DNA of 64,000 bases from Symsagittifera roscoffensis (GCF_963678635.1 NC_087067.1:44491829-44555828), one strand, 5' to 3'. Counted from the stretch's first letter, positions 11,071 through 22,763 are shown. A program made the numbers and translations. The notes: generated by a model not told the origin, from the sequence alone.

Positions 11071-11097
11071 TTGGTAGCTTGTAATGCTAAGTTTTCG

Positions 11098-11200
11098 TTG
11101 TATCGCAAGTGATAAGAAGCTGCACGTCGCCTCTGTGTAACTCTTGCGAGAACAAGTTTTTTAAAATCGGGAACTAATCTTTTTCCCCATGAACAGCTTT
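11098..11200 (+). repeat. Repeat family B: both hairpin motifs in one copy
   Basis: TGTATCGCAAGTGATAAGAA and CGCCTCTGTGTAACTC are followed about 30 bp later by AATCGGGAACTAATCTTTTT and CCCCATGAACAGCTTTT. This copy links the two hairpin motifs that occur separately elsewhere, which shows they belong to one element family. Confidence 0.5.
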
Positions 11201-11382
11201 TACAAATTAAATTCTTTTTTCACTTCTTGTTTTTTTCTGAACATCCACCAGATCCCACTTCCCCTAGGGTTAACACCGTCTCGTTAAGCACCCTGAGTTC
11301 AAGAAGTTGAGGTGTCAATATCTACGCAATTGAAAAAATCGGTGAAGATAGAATTGTCGGGCTTTGGTTTGTCTGCTTAGGG

Positions 11383-12900
11383 CTTGTATTGTTGTTGTTT
11401 TTAGCCCCCAGGGGTCGTGTCCGGCATGCTCAAACAGAGTCCGGGAAATTTTACGACTTTAGTCGGCCGAAGCCACAGATTAATTGAGATTAGAGTAGTG
11501 GTGTTCATGGAACAGTTAAAGAGGTGCAAAGTGGTGTGGGGGAAGTTCAGCGGCGGCAGTTTGAGGGGATATTTGTGTCTTTTCTGTTTAGGTAAACGAG
11601 CGTTTAGGAAGGGGCTATAGCTGGATCTATAGTCGAACCTGCGCAAGGGTTCGCCTGGTCCTGCGAGGGAAAGATTCTCCAGAAGATGAGATATCAAGGG
11701 GTATAAGTGCAAGCACTTTCGGGGGAGGAGCATCTGCAATAGCTTGCTCGACATTTTTAGTGTGCTGTTGTTTTAAAATCGATGGATAATTTTGAGACGC
11801 GAAAGAACTAAGTTCGTTAAAATCGTTTAAAGGTGTGAAAGATGCATTTGATGGGCCTTGGATCATTTTTTCTATTTCGGGACCATTTATCTCAAGTATT
11901 GTCTGGCGGATATTCCGGGGAGTTTAAGGGTGGTGGTGACAAAAAGTAACAGGTTTGAAGGGGGTTAATTGAGAAAATAATAGTTGATGACATTCAGCAA
12001 CATTTGAAATTTTGGAGCACTCTTTTTTGTACAAGTCGTTATTGTGCGGAGAGCGGCGTTTTGAACTACTTGAAGTTTGCTCGAAGACGTAAAACTGGCG
12101 GCATGGAACCATGCGGGGCATGCATTATCTAAAACTGGTCTGACCAAAGTCTTGCAGATTACCAGTAGTGTCTCTTTTCGTTGACCCAAGTTCGTTCCCG
12201 ATAAGGCCTTCAGGATCGCTATCGTGCGCGAGGCTTTTGCTGAAGTTCGCTCGCAGTGCTCTGCAAAGTTAAGGAACGGGTCAAAGACACCGATTACTTC
12301 GGGGTGCTTTTCTGAAGGAAGAGGTATATTGTCCATTTTCACTAGGGTGTAAGTATTAAACTTTTTATTGAACGAGGAAAAAAGGCTAGCGGAGCCTTTT
12401 GATGAGGAAAAAACAAGAGATCTGGACGTAAAAGTTTGGTGTAACTTTGTAACTTAGTTTGATAAACGAGAGGAAGCTTTTTGAAAGAAACTCGAAATAA
12501 CGAAGGGGTGAAAGTAGCCTGCGTACGATTGTAGTTTAGCTTCAGGGGGTGATGATGGCGTATCATGAACAAAAAAGTAAACAAAGTGGGTGAAAGGACT
12601 GCGCCTTGTGGGACAGCTGTGCGAACTGTTCTGGTTGTTGATAGTCTCCCTAAAAAATGTTTTAGCTTGGCGACCACTCAAATAATTTGATAACCATCTG
12701 GTTAAGATTCCCGCCGGTACGCTGGTGTCATGAAGTAGATCCAAGAGAGTTCGATGACAGACCATGTCGAAAGCTTAAGATAAGTCGGGCGTGGCGAAAA
12801 CTGTTCTAGTGGGTGGCCTTTGTTGTCTGGAAACGTCACTGATAAAAAAAATTCGAGGACTGATAATACCGTAGTGGTTGAGTGCATTAGCCGAAAATCA
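11383..12900 (-). mobile_element. Degenerate non-LTR retrotransposon (Jockey/CR1-like), RT and C-terminal region
   Basis: On the minus strand, from 12900 down, broken frames encode successive parts of a LINE reverse transcriptase. HSTTTVLSVLEFF is at about 12885. A motif TPDLS(stop)AFDMVCHRTLLDLL, the RT catalytic A block, follows near 12770, with a stop where Lys is expected. Then come WLSNYLSGRQAK, VPQGAVLSPTLF (the B block, 12620-12590) and YAG-like YADD remnants near 12520. The thumb region with KTLVRPVLDNACPAWFHAAS is at 12160-12090, and a C-terminal segment has TLHLFNC and INLWLRPTKV near 11540-11440. At least four frame changes or stops are present. A short AAC-rich tail at 11383-11400 follows the final stop. 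The element is dead and 5'-truncated. Confidence 0.8.
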
Positions 12901-13019
12901 TGTTGGTGGTCAGCTTTGGATAGGTGTTTATTAAGGGTTAGGTGAATTAAAGATTCTCAAATTTTGACAGCTGGGCTTAAACTCCACACCGGGCGGTAGG
13001 ATTCTGACAATTTGAGGTA

Positions 13020-14290
13020 TCTATTTGGTTACTAATCTTTGATTAGGCATCCTGAGATGCTATTTTTCCTCTCTTCTTGCATTCTTATTAGAGTTCTGGG
13101 CTTACTGCTGTTCCACACGAATCTGTACGCTCGGTCAGCTACATTCTGAAACTTATTTATGTCCGTCAGTGACCATGCCCTTACGCTGCAGTCGAATAAC
13201 ATAGTCGATTCGACCACTGCCTGTACTATTACTGCATCGGTCCCCTTTGATAAGTTAGAGTTCCAAAGCCAGCTTTACTTTATTCCAGGCGTGGAAACCT
13301 CTTTTTACCCTAGCTGCCCTGTCCTCAAGTTTACCTATCCTCGTTCCCAGCATTCTGGTGTTCTGGGCAGTTTTTGTTGCGAATGTGATAGACTGCTCCT
13401 TACCATCGTGACATTTCTCTTCAAAGTCTATCATTCTTTCCTTTACTACTTTCTTTCCCGTCTTCAGTTCAATCTCTGTTCATATGAGAATGGAGTCAAC
13501 AGCAAAAAATGAGTCCCCCAGCACGAAAGGCACTTTTTTGGTGCTCCGAAGGGCTCTGCTGATGTGTAGGTGGGAGGCTCCCCCCCCCCCCCCCCCCGGC
13601 GTCCACTTCCACTCCAGTCCGCCTTATAATCCCCTTCTTTGGGCATTAATCTTCCGTGATCCTCTCATGACCTCCTCATGGCTCTCATTTGCGCTCTTCT
13701 CATGGGCTCTACATGATATACTTTAAAAAAAATGGGCGAGGTGGCGCCTCCTTCTCTCAAGCCCCTTGCCGGCATCCAGCTTTCGCTTAGACCTTCCCGA
13801 CCTTCTACCCTATAACGTGTCCCATCATGCAGTCCCTTTAGTACCCCTATTACCTTCTGTGTCATACCCAGCTTACCCAATATACCCCACAGTAAGTGTT
13901 TGTTAGTTCTCGGGTAAGCTTTAGTTATGATCAAGAGTACGGCACTCGGCCGGTCCTCTGTGTACTCCACTCTACATCCGTATACTCGGCGAGTCTCTTT
14001 TTCGATACGAATTACTAATAGCGTTGCGTCCGCTGTTGCTCAGATCACTATGAAAACATTCTGGTTTTCGTCCATTGCACCTATGGTTTCTGACCAGGTC
14101 CTCAGTCTCGACGCGAATACACGAGCAATCAGCCTGCTTGCCAGTGGGAGTAGTCAGACGCCCCTGTAGTTGTTCATATCGCCCTTAGTGCTTTCCCTTT
14201 GTAGATCGGTATAAACCATCCTTCCTTTATTTCGTCCGGCCATTTTTCTGGTCCATGCTCCTCAGTATCTTAACCAGTGATCTTTGGTCT
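13020..14290 (-). mobile_element. Second degenerate LINE, a different RT lineage, upstream of and in line with the first
   Basis: Minus-strand frames encode, from 14270 downward, EEHGPEKWPDEIKEGWFIPI, a block with DMNNYRGV, then LLPLASRLIARVFASRLRTW, ETIGAMDENQN and EYTEDRPSAVLLIITKAYPR (RT A block, with ITKAYP for the usual DLTKAFP). These are followed by RYRVEGREGLSESW and GLREGGATSPIFF (B block). Beyond 13670 come SFFADDS-like remnants and, at 13217-13035, a C-terminal motif FDCSVRAWSLTDI...RFVWNSSKPRTLIRMQEERK. This type differs from the LINE at 11.4-12.9 kb. Several stops, and an 18-C tract at 13580-13597, interrupt it. Confidence 0.75.
13580..13597 (+). repeat. Poly-C tract (18 bp)
   Basis: Eighteen consecutive C residues lie inside the second LINE. 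Similar G tracts of 9-17 bp occur at 12-28, 30617-30630, 43050-43058 and 50363-50376. Confidence 0.9.
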
Positions 14291-17200
14291 CATCAGTCTA
14301 GAAATAATGCAAAAATTTTTCAGTTGGCTGTTTTCATTGGCCAGCTCGCGTTGTTTTATGCTTTGTCTTTTTTGTCCGAATTCGCATTTTTTTTTTGCAA
14401 AATTTATGCGCTTGTCTTGGAATCTGCGTAGACATCCATCATATCTAAAGCTAAAAGAAAAAGTTATGCGTGAAGTAGTCTAGACGAAGACGCGAGGGCT
14501 AAGTGGTGAACGCACGAGACTCCAATTTTTTTTGTTCTATTTACTTACTCAGCTGTTTTTGTTCCGAGCATTTGAAAAATGTGGAAGAACTTTGAATTCA
14601 GGTGTGTTTTTGTTTTTAGTTTTCCAAATAAAATCAGGTAACACAAATAATCATCGAAATGGGTCGAGTTATATATCAGATTGAAGCTTTTTCAGTCGTG
14701 ATTGGAACATTGATTTTTTTCTCAGTGTCGAGCCAAACTGATTTGAAGTTCTTTCTATCTGTGGTCTAATTTCGAACTAATAGGGTGAGCATGCAGGCTT
14801 ACAATGGCTTATTTCAGCCGCGAAAACTTAGTTTTACTCTACTAATTTTAGTTTTTATCCTTGCGATAGCAAGGGTATTGCAATAGGGTTTCAGTCTTTT
14901 TTCCCGTAAACAACTTTGTGCACAGGACTCATCTCTAGTGTACTTCTGGACTCATCTCTAAAGGTACCTTCTGAGCGTTCCTGTATTCCGTTTCAAAAAA
15001 TGTCGGCTCATTATTTGTTTGCTTATGTTTTGTCGGACTAGTTGCCACTTGGTAGAACTGTTTTTCTTGCTATGCGCAATTTACCTTGTAGTTGCTCTTA
15101 GTGTTTGATTTACTTATCCTGTGTGTTTTGAGGTCGAGGGGGACTTAGTCATTTTTTATTTGTCTTAAAATTTTTGTTAATCTTAAAATTTTAGGCTTTT
15201 TCATGTTCCTTTTTTTTCGTCTCAATTGGTTTCATTTGATGAGCAATTAAAGTTTTTTGTTTGTGTGTGGCGAGGGGGACTTGTTAACTTTTATAAGTCT
15301 TCTGTATCGTTGTGTTTTATCGGCTTGAAGGGTTTCTGCTTGGTAAATTTTCTGCCGATGCTAAATTCAGATTTTTTTGCCTTGTTTAATTGTTGTATTG
15401 CAAGTGATGCGAAGCGAAGCTGCCGCCTCTGTGTTGAAAGTTTTTAGCACCGTTTTTGCGAATCAAAAACTTAAAATTCAAAAAATGGCTGTAAAAAAAG
15501 TAATTTTTAGAAATTTTTCTTATGTCCCTTTTCTTTATTCCAGTCATTTCTCTGTAGAAACTGTTTTTCAATTGCTCCATTTGACTATGACTGTCGAATA
15601 TACCTAATTTATATTTTTTTTGTTCAGATCTTACTGTCACACCACGAAAAAAAAACGACGCTAATATGAAATAAAAAAACTTTTGTTTGTAGTTTTTTCA
15701 AGACTATGGTCGGAACATTCTGTAATAATTGCACAGTAACCAGCTATCCTTGTGTAGTTTTCTGTTTGAATCTAAGGCGTTTTTGCTGTTTTTAGAAAAG
15801 TTCAAAAAAGTTCTTTAGCTCTATGTAAATTTAAATAATCTCTTTTTAAAGCGCTATTTAGGTTAATATATCTTTTAAAATTTATTTAATTACACGTGGC
15901 ACATTTAAGAAGTCTTCTTGTTAGCACGTTGAATTGTGAAGCCTTTGCAATGTTTCAAAAATTTACTGAAGTCAAGGCTTCAAATTGTCGAATGTGGAAG
16001 TTTGTCTTGTTTCTTATAACCAGCTATTGAATGTTAACTTGGATAATTATATTGACGTTAAACATACATCTGCTGTAGTGCGAATGCTATAATCTTACAG
16101 TCATTGCCTTTTTGGTGCGCAAACTTATATAAACTTTTTCTGGTGACTCTTGGTTTTTTACACAGTTTATCTGGTTATGTCTAAGCCCTGGATCGGCAGA
16201 ATGATTAGCTATAATAACTCAAATAAATTTTGTTGTCAATATTAAATACCCCAGCCGCTGTTTTAGTTTTGCATTTTGGTTACATGACAAAAGATCCCCT
16301 ACCTTAAGGTCCCATCCATTACGAGAAGATCCTAGCCGCCAAGGTACCAGTCCAAAAGATACCTCGTTCTAAAATCGCATATGACATGATAAAATGACCC
16401 AGAAAAAGCATCAAAGAATTTGAAAACAACCGAAGCAAAAACAAAGCGTCGGTTAAAATCAAAGAAACGACAAAACTGTTGCTGCTCAAATTTCGTACAT
16501 AAATTAATTTGCTAATCACTTGGTCTGCAAATTGAAACTCTAACATCAAAACAGTCTAGACTACAAATAAACTTGAAAAGTTTTCCAATCAATCAAATTC
16601 ATCTATGACAAAAATGGACATATTTTTCTGACAAATCAATTTGAGTGCCTTGAGGCTCTCAATATCGCTGAAAACCAATATGCGCACCGTATCTTGTTTT
16701 CTGCTATCGAAAAGACAATTGCTCAAAACGACCTGGTAATTCGAAATGGCGGTCATCTGGGATGTCGTTTGTTTACTTTTGTTAAGAGTTCGCGTTATCA
16801 CCGACCGGGATTGCAAGTACAGTTGGGTTGGGTTGCCTTGTCATCCTGCATCAATTGTAAACTAGATGCAATGATCTGGCTTTTTACCAGATTTAATTGA
16901 TTCAAGACTGTCTCCTCCATTTGCTGAACTAATATTCGAGCTTATGAGCCTCCTGCATTGAGTTCGTGACTATGCTCGTTTCAGTTTGGAATGTTATTGG
17001 GCCCACATGAGATTAAAGTTTTCGGGCACTTATTTGCTTCCTATTTGCTTCAACCCTAGTTTAATGTTGTTTTTGTTTTGCACTTCTTTTGAAATCCATG
17101 GCCGTCAAGAATAAGAAGTGTTCGGGTTTTTGTGAGGTTACCTAAGCAAAACATATCCTTTTTGACTATTCAATTACTTAAAAAGTGAGATAATGAATCC

Positions 17201-17480
17201 CAAATTTATACCTTTTTAATTGAGTTTTTCTAATTCAATACCATATTATCACTGAGTTAACCACATGCCGGCAGTATGTTTATCCAAAGTTTTAGTGCAT
17301 ATGATCCCTTCTGTCGTTCATACATCTCTGGATCTTTTCGAATGTTATCTTTTGTCTTGAGAGTTTTTGGTATGACATCTTTGTCTAGACTTTTAGCATT
17401 TCATATCGCTTGTATATATCGACAACAATCAGTGTTTTTTTTTCGTATGAAACTTGTATGTTATAACCTATAGTCGTAGA
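14291..17480. other. Intergenic repeat-derived DNA
   Basis: No gene is supported. It contains a family A copy (14560-14720), a hairpin CCTTGCGATAGCAAGG with the CCCGTAAACAACTTT block (14861-14925) and a family B hairpin at 15392-15440. From 15.6 to 17.4 kb I see only AT-rich unique-looking sequence. Confidence 0.4.
14560..14720 (+). repeat. Repeat family A (copy 2)
   Basis: CCGAGCATTTGAAAAATGTG, GGAAGAACTTTGAATTCAGG and AATCAGGTAACACAAATAAT, then GGGTCGAGTTATATATCAGA, in the same order as in the copy at 2.7 kb. Confidence 0.6.
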
Positions 17481-17490
17481 ACTGTTATCT

Positions 17491-17542
<52 letters not shown>
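17491..17542 (+). repeat. (CTAT)n microsatellite
   Basis: About 13 uninterrupted CTAT units. Confidence 0.95.
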
Positions 17543-17543
<1 letters not shown>

Positions 17544-18024
17544 TATGTAATTGGCGTTTCATGCGACGCATATTTAAGAAATCCCTAAATGAACATTTTT
17601 GAAATAAGTAAAAGCTGTACATAGACATTTTACGTATAACAAATATTTTATAGTGCATAGACTTTGTACGTAAAACCTTTTATCAAACATGCACGTAATA
17701 ATACTCAAGGTCAAAAGTCTCAAGGTCAAAATTTATTTCGAAATCTATATTTCTAGCTATCTAATCATCCATCAGTTCTTTATTTAATTGGACTATCACT
17801 TAACACATTTTTAAGAAGTCCCTATGTTGACATTATTTTTGCTTGTTTAACGAAAGAATTTTGCACCTTATAGCTATATCCTATATTGAAATGCTCAAGA
17901 AATTTCACACGGAGCATGTGTAAGAAATCGCCATAATGGTCTGTTAGTTGGCTAAACTAATACAAGGGTTTCAATTGTTAAATCAAGTCGTTTTTTTAAA
18001 ATCTGTTGAATAAAATCTGTTAAA

Positions 18025-19060
18025 ATATCGAGATATGGCGTTTTATATGATTTTCTCTATTTTTTGTTCAAAAAACTTAGATATAAAAAAACTTAACGAA
18101 CTGAGGATTCTCACCCCTATAGTGGGATGAAGTCAGAGTACATTCAGAAATTGCAAATCTGGTGTCCAAGAATGACTGCTCAAATTCTTTTGGTTTTGTA
18201 GACATGGCGTTTCTTATTGATGTTTTCAATTTCTTCAAAAAAACTTATGTATAAAAAGCTAATCGATTTTGGCAATCTCAATCTTAAAGTGGGGTGCTGC
18301 CAGATTACCTTCAGATAACTGCTCAACTCTTTTTGGTCTTTGAGATATGGCGTTTTTTTATTTGTTCATATTATTTTCAAAAAATTTAGATGTAAAGAAA
18401 ACTAACCGAACTTGAAATTGTCAAAGCTATAGTTGGGTGGTGTCCAAATATGACTGCTCAAATCGTTTTGGTTTTCGATACCTGGCGTTTTTTATGATAG
18501 TTTCATTTTTTCCAAGTTTGAAGTTTGATTGCTCAAATCTTTTTGGCTATCGAGACCTATCGTTTTCATGTTTCCATTTTTTTTTTCAAAAACTTTAGAT
18601 TTAAATGAACTAACCGAACTTGAAATTCTCAACCCTATAGTGAGATACTGTCAGAGTAAATTCAGGGGTTGCAAATCTGGTGTCCAATTATGACTGCTCA
18701 AGTCTTTTTGGTTTTCTAGGCTTGGCGTTTGTTATGTTTTCAAAAAAAATTTTCAGAAAAAGTTCAATTAAAAAACAAACTAATCGATCTTGAAATTGTC
18801 AACCCTAATAGTGGGGTTTTGTCAGGGTACATTCAAGGGGTACTGTCAGGGAACAAGTCTGGTCTAACTTTTTCTGCTCAAACGTTTTTTGTTACCAAGA
18901 TATGGATTTTCTCATGGTATTTTCAAAATGCAACTTGTAGAAATTGAATTTCTCAACCCTATGCTGAGGTGCTGTCAGGTTAAAATTTAAGGTAGCAGTT
19001 TTGCCCTTTTATAGTCTCTGCTCAAAGCATTTTGGTTTTTAAGATATAGCGTTTTTTAAA
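18025..19060 (+). repeat. Satellite-like tandem array of a ~170-200 bp unit, 6-7 diverged copies
   Basis: Each unit carries the same ordered blocks: TTTTGGTTTTCGAGATATGG, CGTTTTTTATG, TTTTCAAAAAAACTTAGAT, AACTAACCGAACTTGAAATT, CTCAACCCTATAGTGGGGTG, CTGTCAGAGTACATTCAG, GGGGTTGCAAATCTGGTGTC and CAATTATGACTGCTCAAATC. Units begin near 18030, 18200, 18340, 18475, 18550, 18715 and 18895. Some have internal deletions. The array is noncoding. Confidence 0.75.
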
Positions 19061-19514
19061 CTAGGAACCCCTGATAGATTAGCCCAGTTTGTCTTCACGG
19101 TTGTATTAATTATCACTGATTTACTACATGAATTAGAAAGCTCTTTTTACGTTCAACAATCTTTTTGGAGCACCGTAAATGCTAGTCATGCGTTAGTTTG
19201 CTTATAACGTATATATATATATTTTAAACGAGGATAACGAAACGTATAATAAAAAACTCTATTTCGCCCAAGTTATCCGCCTTGCAAACCATTTTTAATG
19301 GAAAAAAGCATGTTCGATTAGTTTTCAAAAGCATTGAACGGGAAACAACGTGCATTCCTGCCAAAGTACAGGCCCTAAAATGTTAATTGTTTTTTACTAC
19401 TGAGACGTTTTAAGAAATTGAATTCATTAGGAAGGACTTTTCAGATTAACCAATGGGTGATGCACTGTAATGCAGTTGACGCGCTAGTAGCTTTAAACTG
19501 ATATCTTTACTTTA

Positions 19515-19825
19515 CTGTAGACTGGCTTAGAAAACATTGTCTTCAAAGCCTGTGAGATAACTTGGAGCCCCAACGTTCTAATGGTAATTTTTCATTGAAA
19601 AACTAGCCAATACAACGAAATTTTTCGATTAACATCGCTGCGAAACCCAGTTCATAAGTAAGTTATAGAGCCCATATTTTTTGACGGTTGACCGGCTTAG
19701 AATACATTGGCTTCAAAGCCGTAGACAGTAATAGCGGAGCCCGAACGGTCTAAGGTTAATTTTTCATTGAAATATTTGGCATTACTGCGAACATATTCTG
19801 TGTGTTAACATCACCGACAAAGTCA
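19515..19825 (+). repeat. Tandem duplication, two ~150 bp copies
   Basis: Copies at about 19517-19645 and 19683-19820 share GGCTTAGAA-ACATTG-CTTCAAAGCC, GAGCCC-AACG-TCTAA and TAATTTTTCATTGAAA, then TTAACATC at similar spacing. No coding capacity was seen. Confidence 0.55.
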
Positions 19826-20675
19826 TTTCATGCTATTGGGTTGGGTTGATATTCTGTCAAAAGGATTTTTTTCCGATTTTTAACGAATAGGGTATTAAAT
19901 TTGCTTGTTTGAATGCTTATACTTGATTTGCAAATCTAATTGTCCGGGTGTATATATTTACATGTATGCCTGTTTTATAACTCGGACTGAATCATTGCAG
20001 TGTCTAATATAAAGGGTTGCGTAAAGAGTTGCTGAACAAAATGGTTTTTCATCAATTTGTTTGTTTTTTTGTTCTTTTTTCTCGTAGAAAGTTTTAACCA
20101 ACTGATGAAACAAATGAAGCTACTCCAAGCGAGTTAATTCAAGTAGACACATAAGAGCAAAGTGATTTTCGTTTCATTGCTCTGTTTTCGTTGGATACAG
20201 CGTGAGGCTTCGTATAACGGAGAATGCAGAGTCAACTATATATAATGTGTACGTTTTTCCAATAATTTATCCTTAGTTCTTTGTTTGGGAATAGTTTTTT
20301 GTCTGCTTGTATATATTGTATTTGAATTTTTGAGCTTGAATTCGCCGTCTAACAATGACACGTCGTCAAAATAATTTGCTATTGAAACTTGAATTGGTAG
20401 AAGAACAATTTTCGACTTTTAAGGTCGACCAAATTGATTTTCTGAACTTCTTCAATGCACCATAAATACCTTTTTTTGAGAAAAGTGTGTGTTTTTTTTC
20501 GTCGCGCATAACATCTCGCTCTCAAGTATAGGATATATTGACACCTCTAGAGAGTTTTCAGGTTTGCTCGGCCAATAATGGATGTCATAAAATGGTGCCA
20601 GCCAACGGTGGACCCGTTGGGTGGTCACCGGGTCGAATTCCACCCTCTAAATCCACTATTGGCTGTATTTTGATT

Positions 20676-20684
20676 CCGTTTCAG
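20676..20684 (+). promoter_or_regulatory. 3' splice-site-like sequence before the AGFG start codon
   Basis: TTGATTCCGTTTCAG ends at 20684, 33 nt before the ATG at 20718. Confidence 0.45.
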
Positions 20685-20717
20685 AAGTTAGTTGAGTCCA
20701 ACCAGTTGTTGGTTACC

Positions 20718-22763
20718 ATGCCAAGTCAATCGGCGTCGGCCTCTGCTAAGCGCAAGCAGGACGAGAAGCACTACAACATCCTCAAGGAGCTCCTGGCTCA
20801 GGACTGCAACAAAAAGTGCTTCGATTGCGGACAGCGAGGACCTGTGTATGTTAACATGACCATTGGAGCCTTTGTGTGCACATCATGCAGTGGACTGCTT
20901 CGAGGTTTGAGTTCGCCTCACAGAGTTAAGTCGGTGTCCATGGCCTCATTCACACCTGAAGAGATGGATTTTATCCAGAAACACGGAAATGATGCGTGCT
21001 ACTGTGTCTGGATGGGTCGCTACGAGCAGAAGTATGGAGTGGAAGCTTTCCCGGAATCAAAAGACGAGCTTAAATTAAGAGACTTTCTTCACAAAAAGTA
21101 TGAACAGAAGTTATGGTATGTTTCGGAAGCAAAAGCAATGGAAGAATATGAACAAGCGCGGAAGAAGCGAGAAGTGGTTACCCTGAAAGAAGCAGCATCG
21201 AAAGCGCCGAGTGCTTCTAAACCTTCAATTCCAGTCCCAGCCAGCTCTCGTGATTCAAGGAGTGGCAATAAAGTCATGTTAGATGCCGCAAGGCAGGCCC
21301 AGGCTAACAAAGCACCTAACGGGGGTAGTAGAGCATCACAGTCGTCGACAATGGTGTCGAATCAAAATCAGCTGGATATGATATTTGGAAGTCAGTCAGA
21401 AAAACCTATGGAGAACAAGCCACAACAACAACAGAAAGAAGTCGAGTCGAGAAATGCTTCAAGTAGCAGCCAAGTTGCAGTTACTTCAAATGATCCTTTT
21501 GCTTCAAATGCAGGCGATACAAACAAAAATGGTTTTGACCTGTTCGCAAATTTTCCGTCAACAAATCAGAGTCAACCAAGTATAGTTCCAGCAACACTTC
21601 CAGCAGGATTCTCCAGTTTTGTGGAACCCACGGTCAGTAATGCTACTTCTGGTTTTGCGGCTGATTTCAGCCAAATGAGCCTAAATAACCAACCTGTTAT
21701 GAGCGTAACGGCACCAAGCGCGTCTCAAGCGAATGTTCAAGCAAAGCCCAACACCTCAGTTCCAACTGCAGTTGTAAATCCAACTCCGAAAAATGAAGAC
21801 AAATATGCTGTGCTAGCATCGCTTGACGAAGAACTGAAAAGTGGTTCCAGTAAGACACCATGGTCCAATGATATAACATCTTCGAACTCTCCTAGAGGCG
21901 GTGGGGTTTTTTATAACATGTCACAGCCGAATAGCAACCCAATAAGTTCCGGACTTTCGAATTCGGGATCTTTTTCTTCTGGCATGTTTGTATCAGGAGG
22001 AGCGAGCGGAATGCATCTTCCGCCACAGCAAGGTAACATGATTCCAACACAGCAAAATGTTAATACCAATCCAATAGCTCATGTGAACCCGTTCAACACC
22101 GGCTCATCTGTAGCACAAGCTGGCAACCCGTTTGCGGACCCGAATTGGTCACAGTTTTCTCAAGGTCAAACTTCGGTATCAGCAGCTCCTAATCAGTTCA
22201 CCACACCTGTTCCAGGTGGGTTCGCCCCAATGAGCCCAAATCAGCAGTTTGGTGCTTTTGGGGTCTCTGGCCAAAACACTGGTTTCAATGCCCAATCGCA
22301 ACACTTCAGTCAAAATATGGTCAACTATCAGAATCAAACTTTTGCGCAGCAGCCATCTTTTAATGCGTTCGCAGCTGGAAATAGTGCTCATATGACTTCA
22401 AACGCACAGCCGTTTTCTCCATTTAACATGAATTCTCAAATGTCTGCGAATCCTATGCTAGCTCAACAACAAATTCAAAATGCAACAAATTTCACGCCGT
22501 ATGCAAATTCTATCACTTCAAATGGCTTCACTTCACAGCAAAATCAATGGCCGTCGCCAGTGCCAGTCTCAAATCAAAACATGCAGAGTAGTTTTGCAGT
22601 TGGGGGAGGGGGAGGGGGAGGGATTGGCCCGTTTGCAGGAATGACTCAGCCGTCAAAGTCTCATCAGAGTGCAACTGTTGGTGCCGCTTTTCCCCAAATG
22701 CAGTGGCCCAATCAACAGCAAAACACGGCGTCGGCAAATATGAAAGCAAATCCGTTCTTGTAA
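20718..22763 (+). CDS. AGFG1: ArfGAP with FG repeats/NPF motifs (AGFG, Hrb/Drongo homologue)
   Basis: A single-exon protein of 681 residues if it starts at ATG 20718 (TACCATGCC context, directly before the conserved SAKRKQDEKHYN). The frame is open further upstream to 20538, but that stretch looks like untranslated sequence with a 3' splice site. The ArfGAP domain (about 14-135) has the zinc finger C34-x2-C37-x16-C54-x2-C57 and the arginine finger R62 in GLLRGL, with the PHRVKSVSMASFT block typical of AGFG. The rest is a long Asn/Gln/Ser-rich tail with NPF motifs in NPFNTG, NPFADPNW and the C-terminal ANPFL, and an FGAFG motif. NPF motifs bind EH-domain endocytic adaptors such as EPS15; AGFG acts in clathrin-vesicle traffic and RNA export. 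A Gly run (about residues 628-634) is encoded by a G-rich repeat at 22601-22621. Confidence 0.92.
   Translation: MPSQSASASAKRKQDEKHYNILKELLAQDCNKKCFDCGQRGPVYVNMTIGAFVCTSCSGLLRGLSSPHRVKSVSMASFTPEEMDFIQKHGNDACYCVWMGRYEQKYGVEAFPESKDELKLRDFLHKKYEQKLWYVSEAKAMEEYEQARKKREVVTLKEAASKAPSASKPSIPVPASSRDSRSGNKVMLDAARQAQANKAPNGGSRASQSSTMVSNQNQLDMIFGSQSEKPMENKPQQQQKEVESRNASSSSQVAVTSNDPFASNAGDTNKNGFDLFANFPSTNQSQPSIVPATLPAGFSSFVEPTVSNATSGFAADFSQMSLNNQPVMSVTAPSASQANVQAKPNTSVPTAVVNPTPKNEDKYAVLASLDEELKSGSSKTPWSNDITSSNSPRGGGVFYNMSQPNSNPISSGLSNSGSFSSGMFVSGGASGMHLPPQQGNMIPTQQNVNTNPIAHVNPFNTGSSVAQAGNPFADPNWSQFSQGQTSVSAAPNQFTTPVPGGFAPMSPNQQFGAFGVSGQNTGFNAQSQHFSQNMVNYQNQTFAQQPSFNAFAAGNSAHMTSNAQPFSPFNMNSQMSANPMLAQQQIQNATNFTPYANSITSNGFTSQQNQWPSPVPVSNQNMQSSFAVGGGGGGGIGPFAGMTQPSKSHQSATVGAAFPQMQWPNQQQNTASANMKANPFL
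22599..22623 (+). repeat. G-rich (GGGGGA)n run inside the AGFG coding sequence
   Basis: Three to four runs of at least three G separated by A encode an in-frame poly-Gly stretch. The pattern fits a DNA/RNA G-quadruplex. Confidence 0.7.

Larger units (their letters stand above)
7980..11382. other. Intergenic repeat-derived DNA
   Basis: No gene is supported. The first few hundred bases are presumably the ANKMY2 3' UTR. Further on are a tRNA-like B-box sequence near 10050-10130, a hairpin motif CGGGATCTAG...TTTTTCCCGTAAACAACTTT at 9961-9992 that recurs at 11166-11200, 14880-14925 and 38040-38080, and a three-copy tandem array at 10550-11070. Confidence 0.45.
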
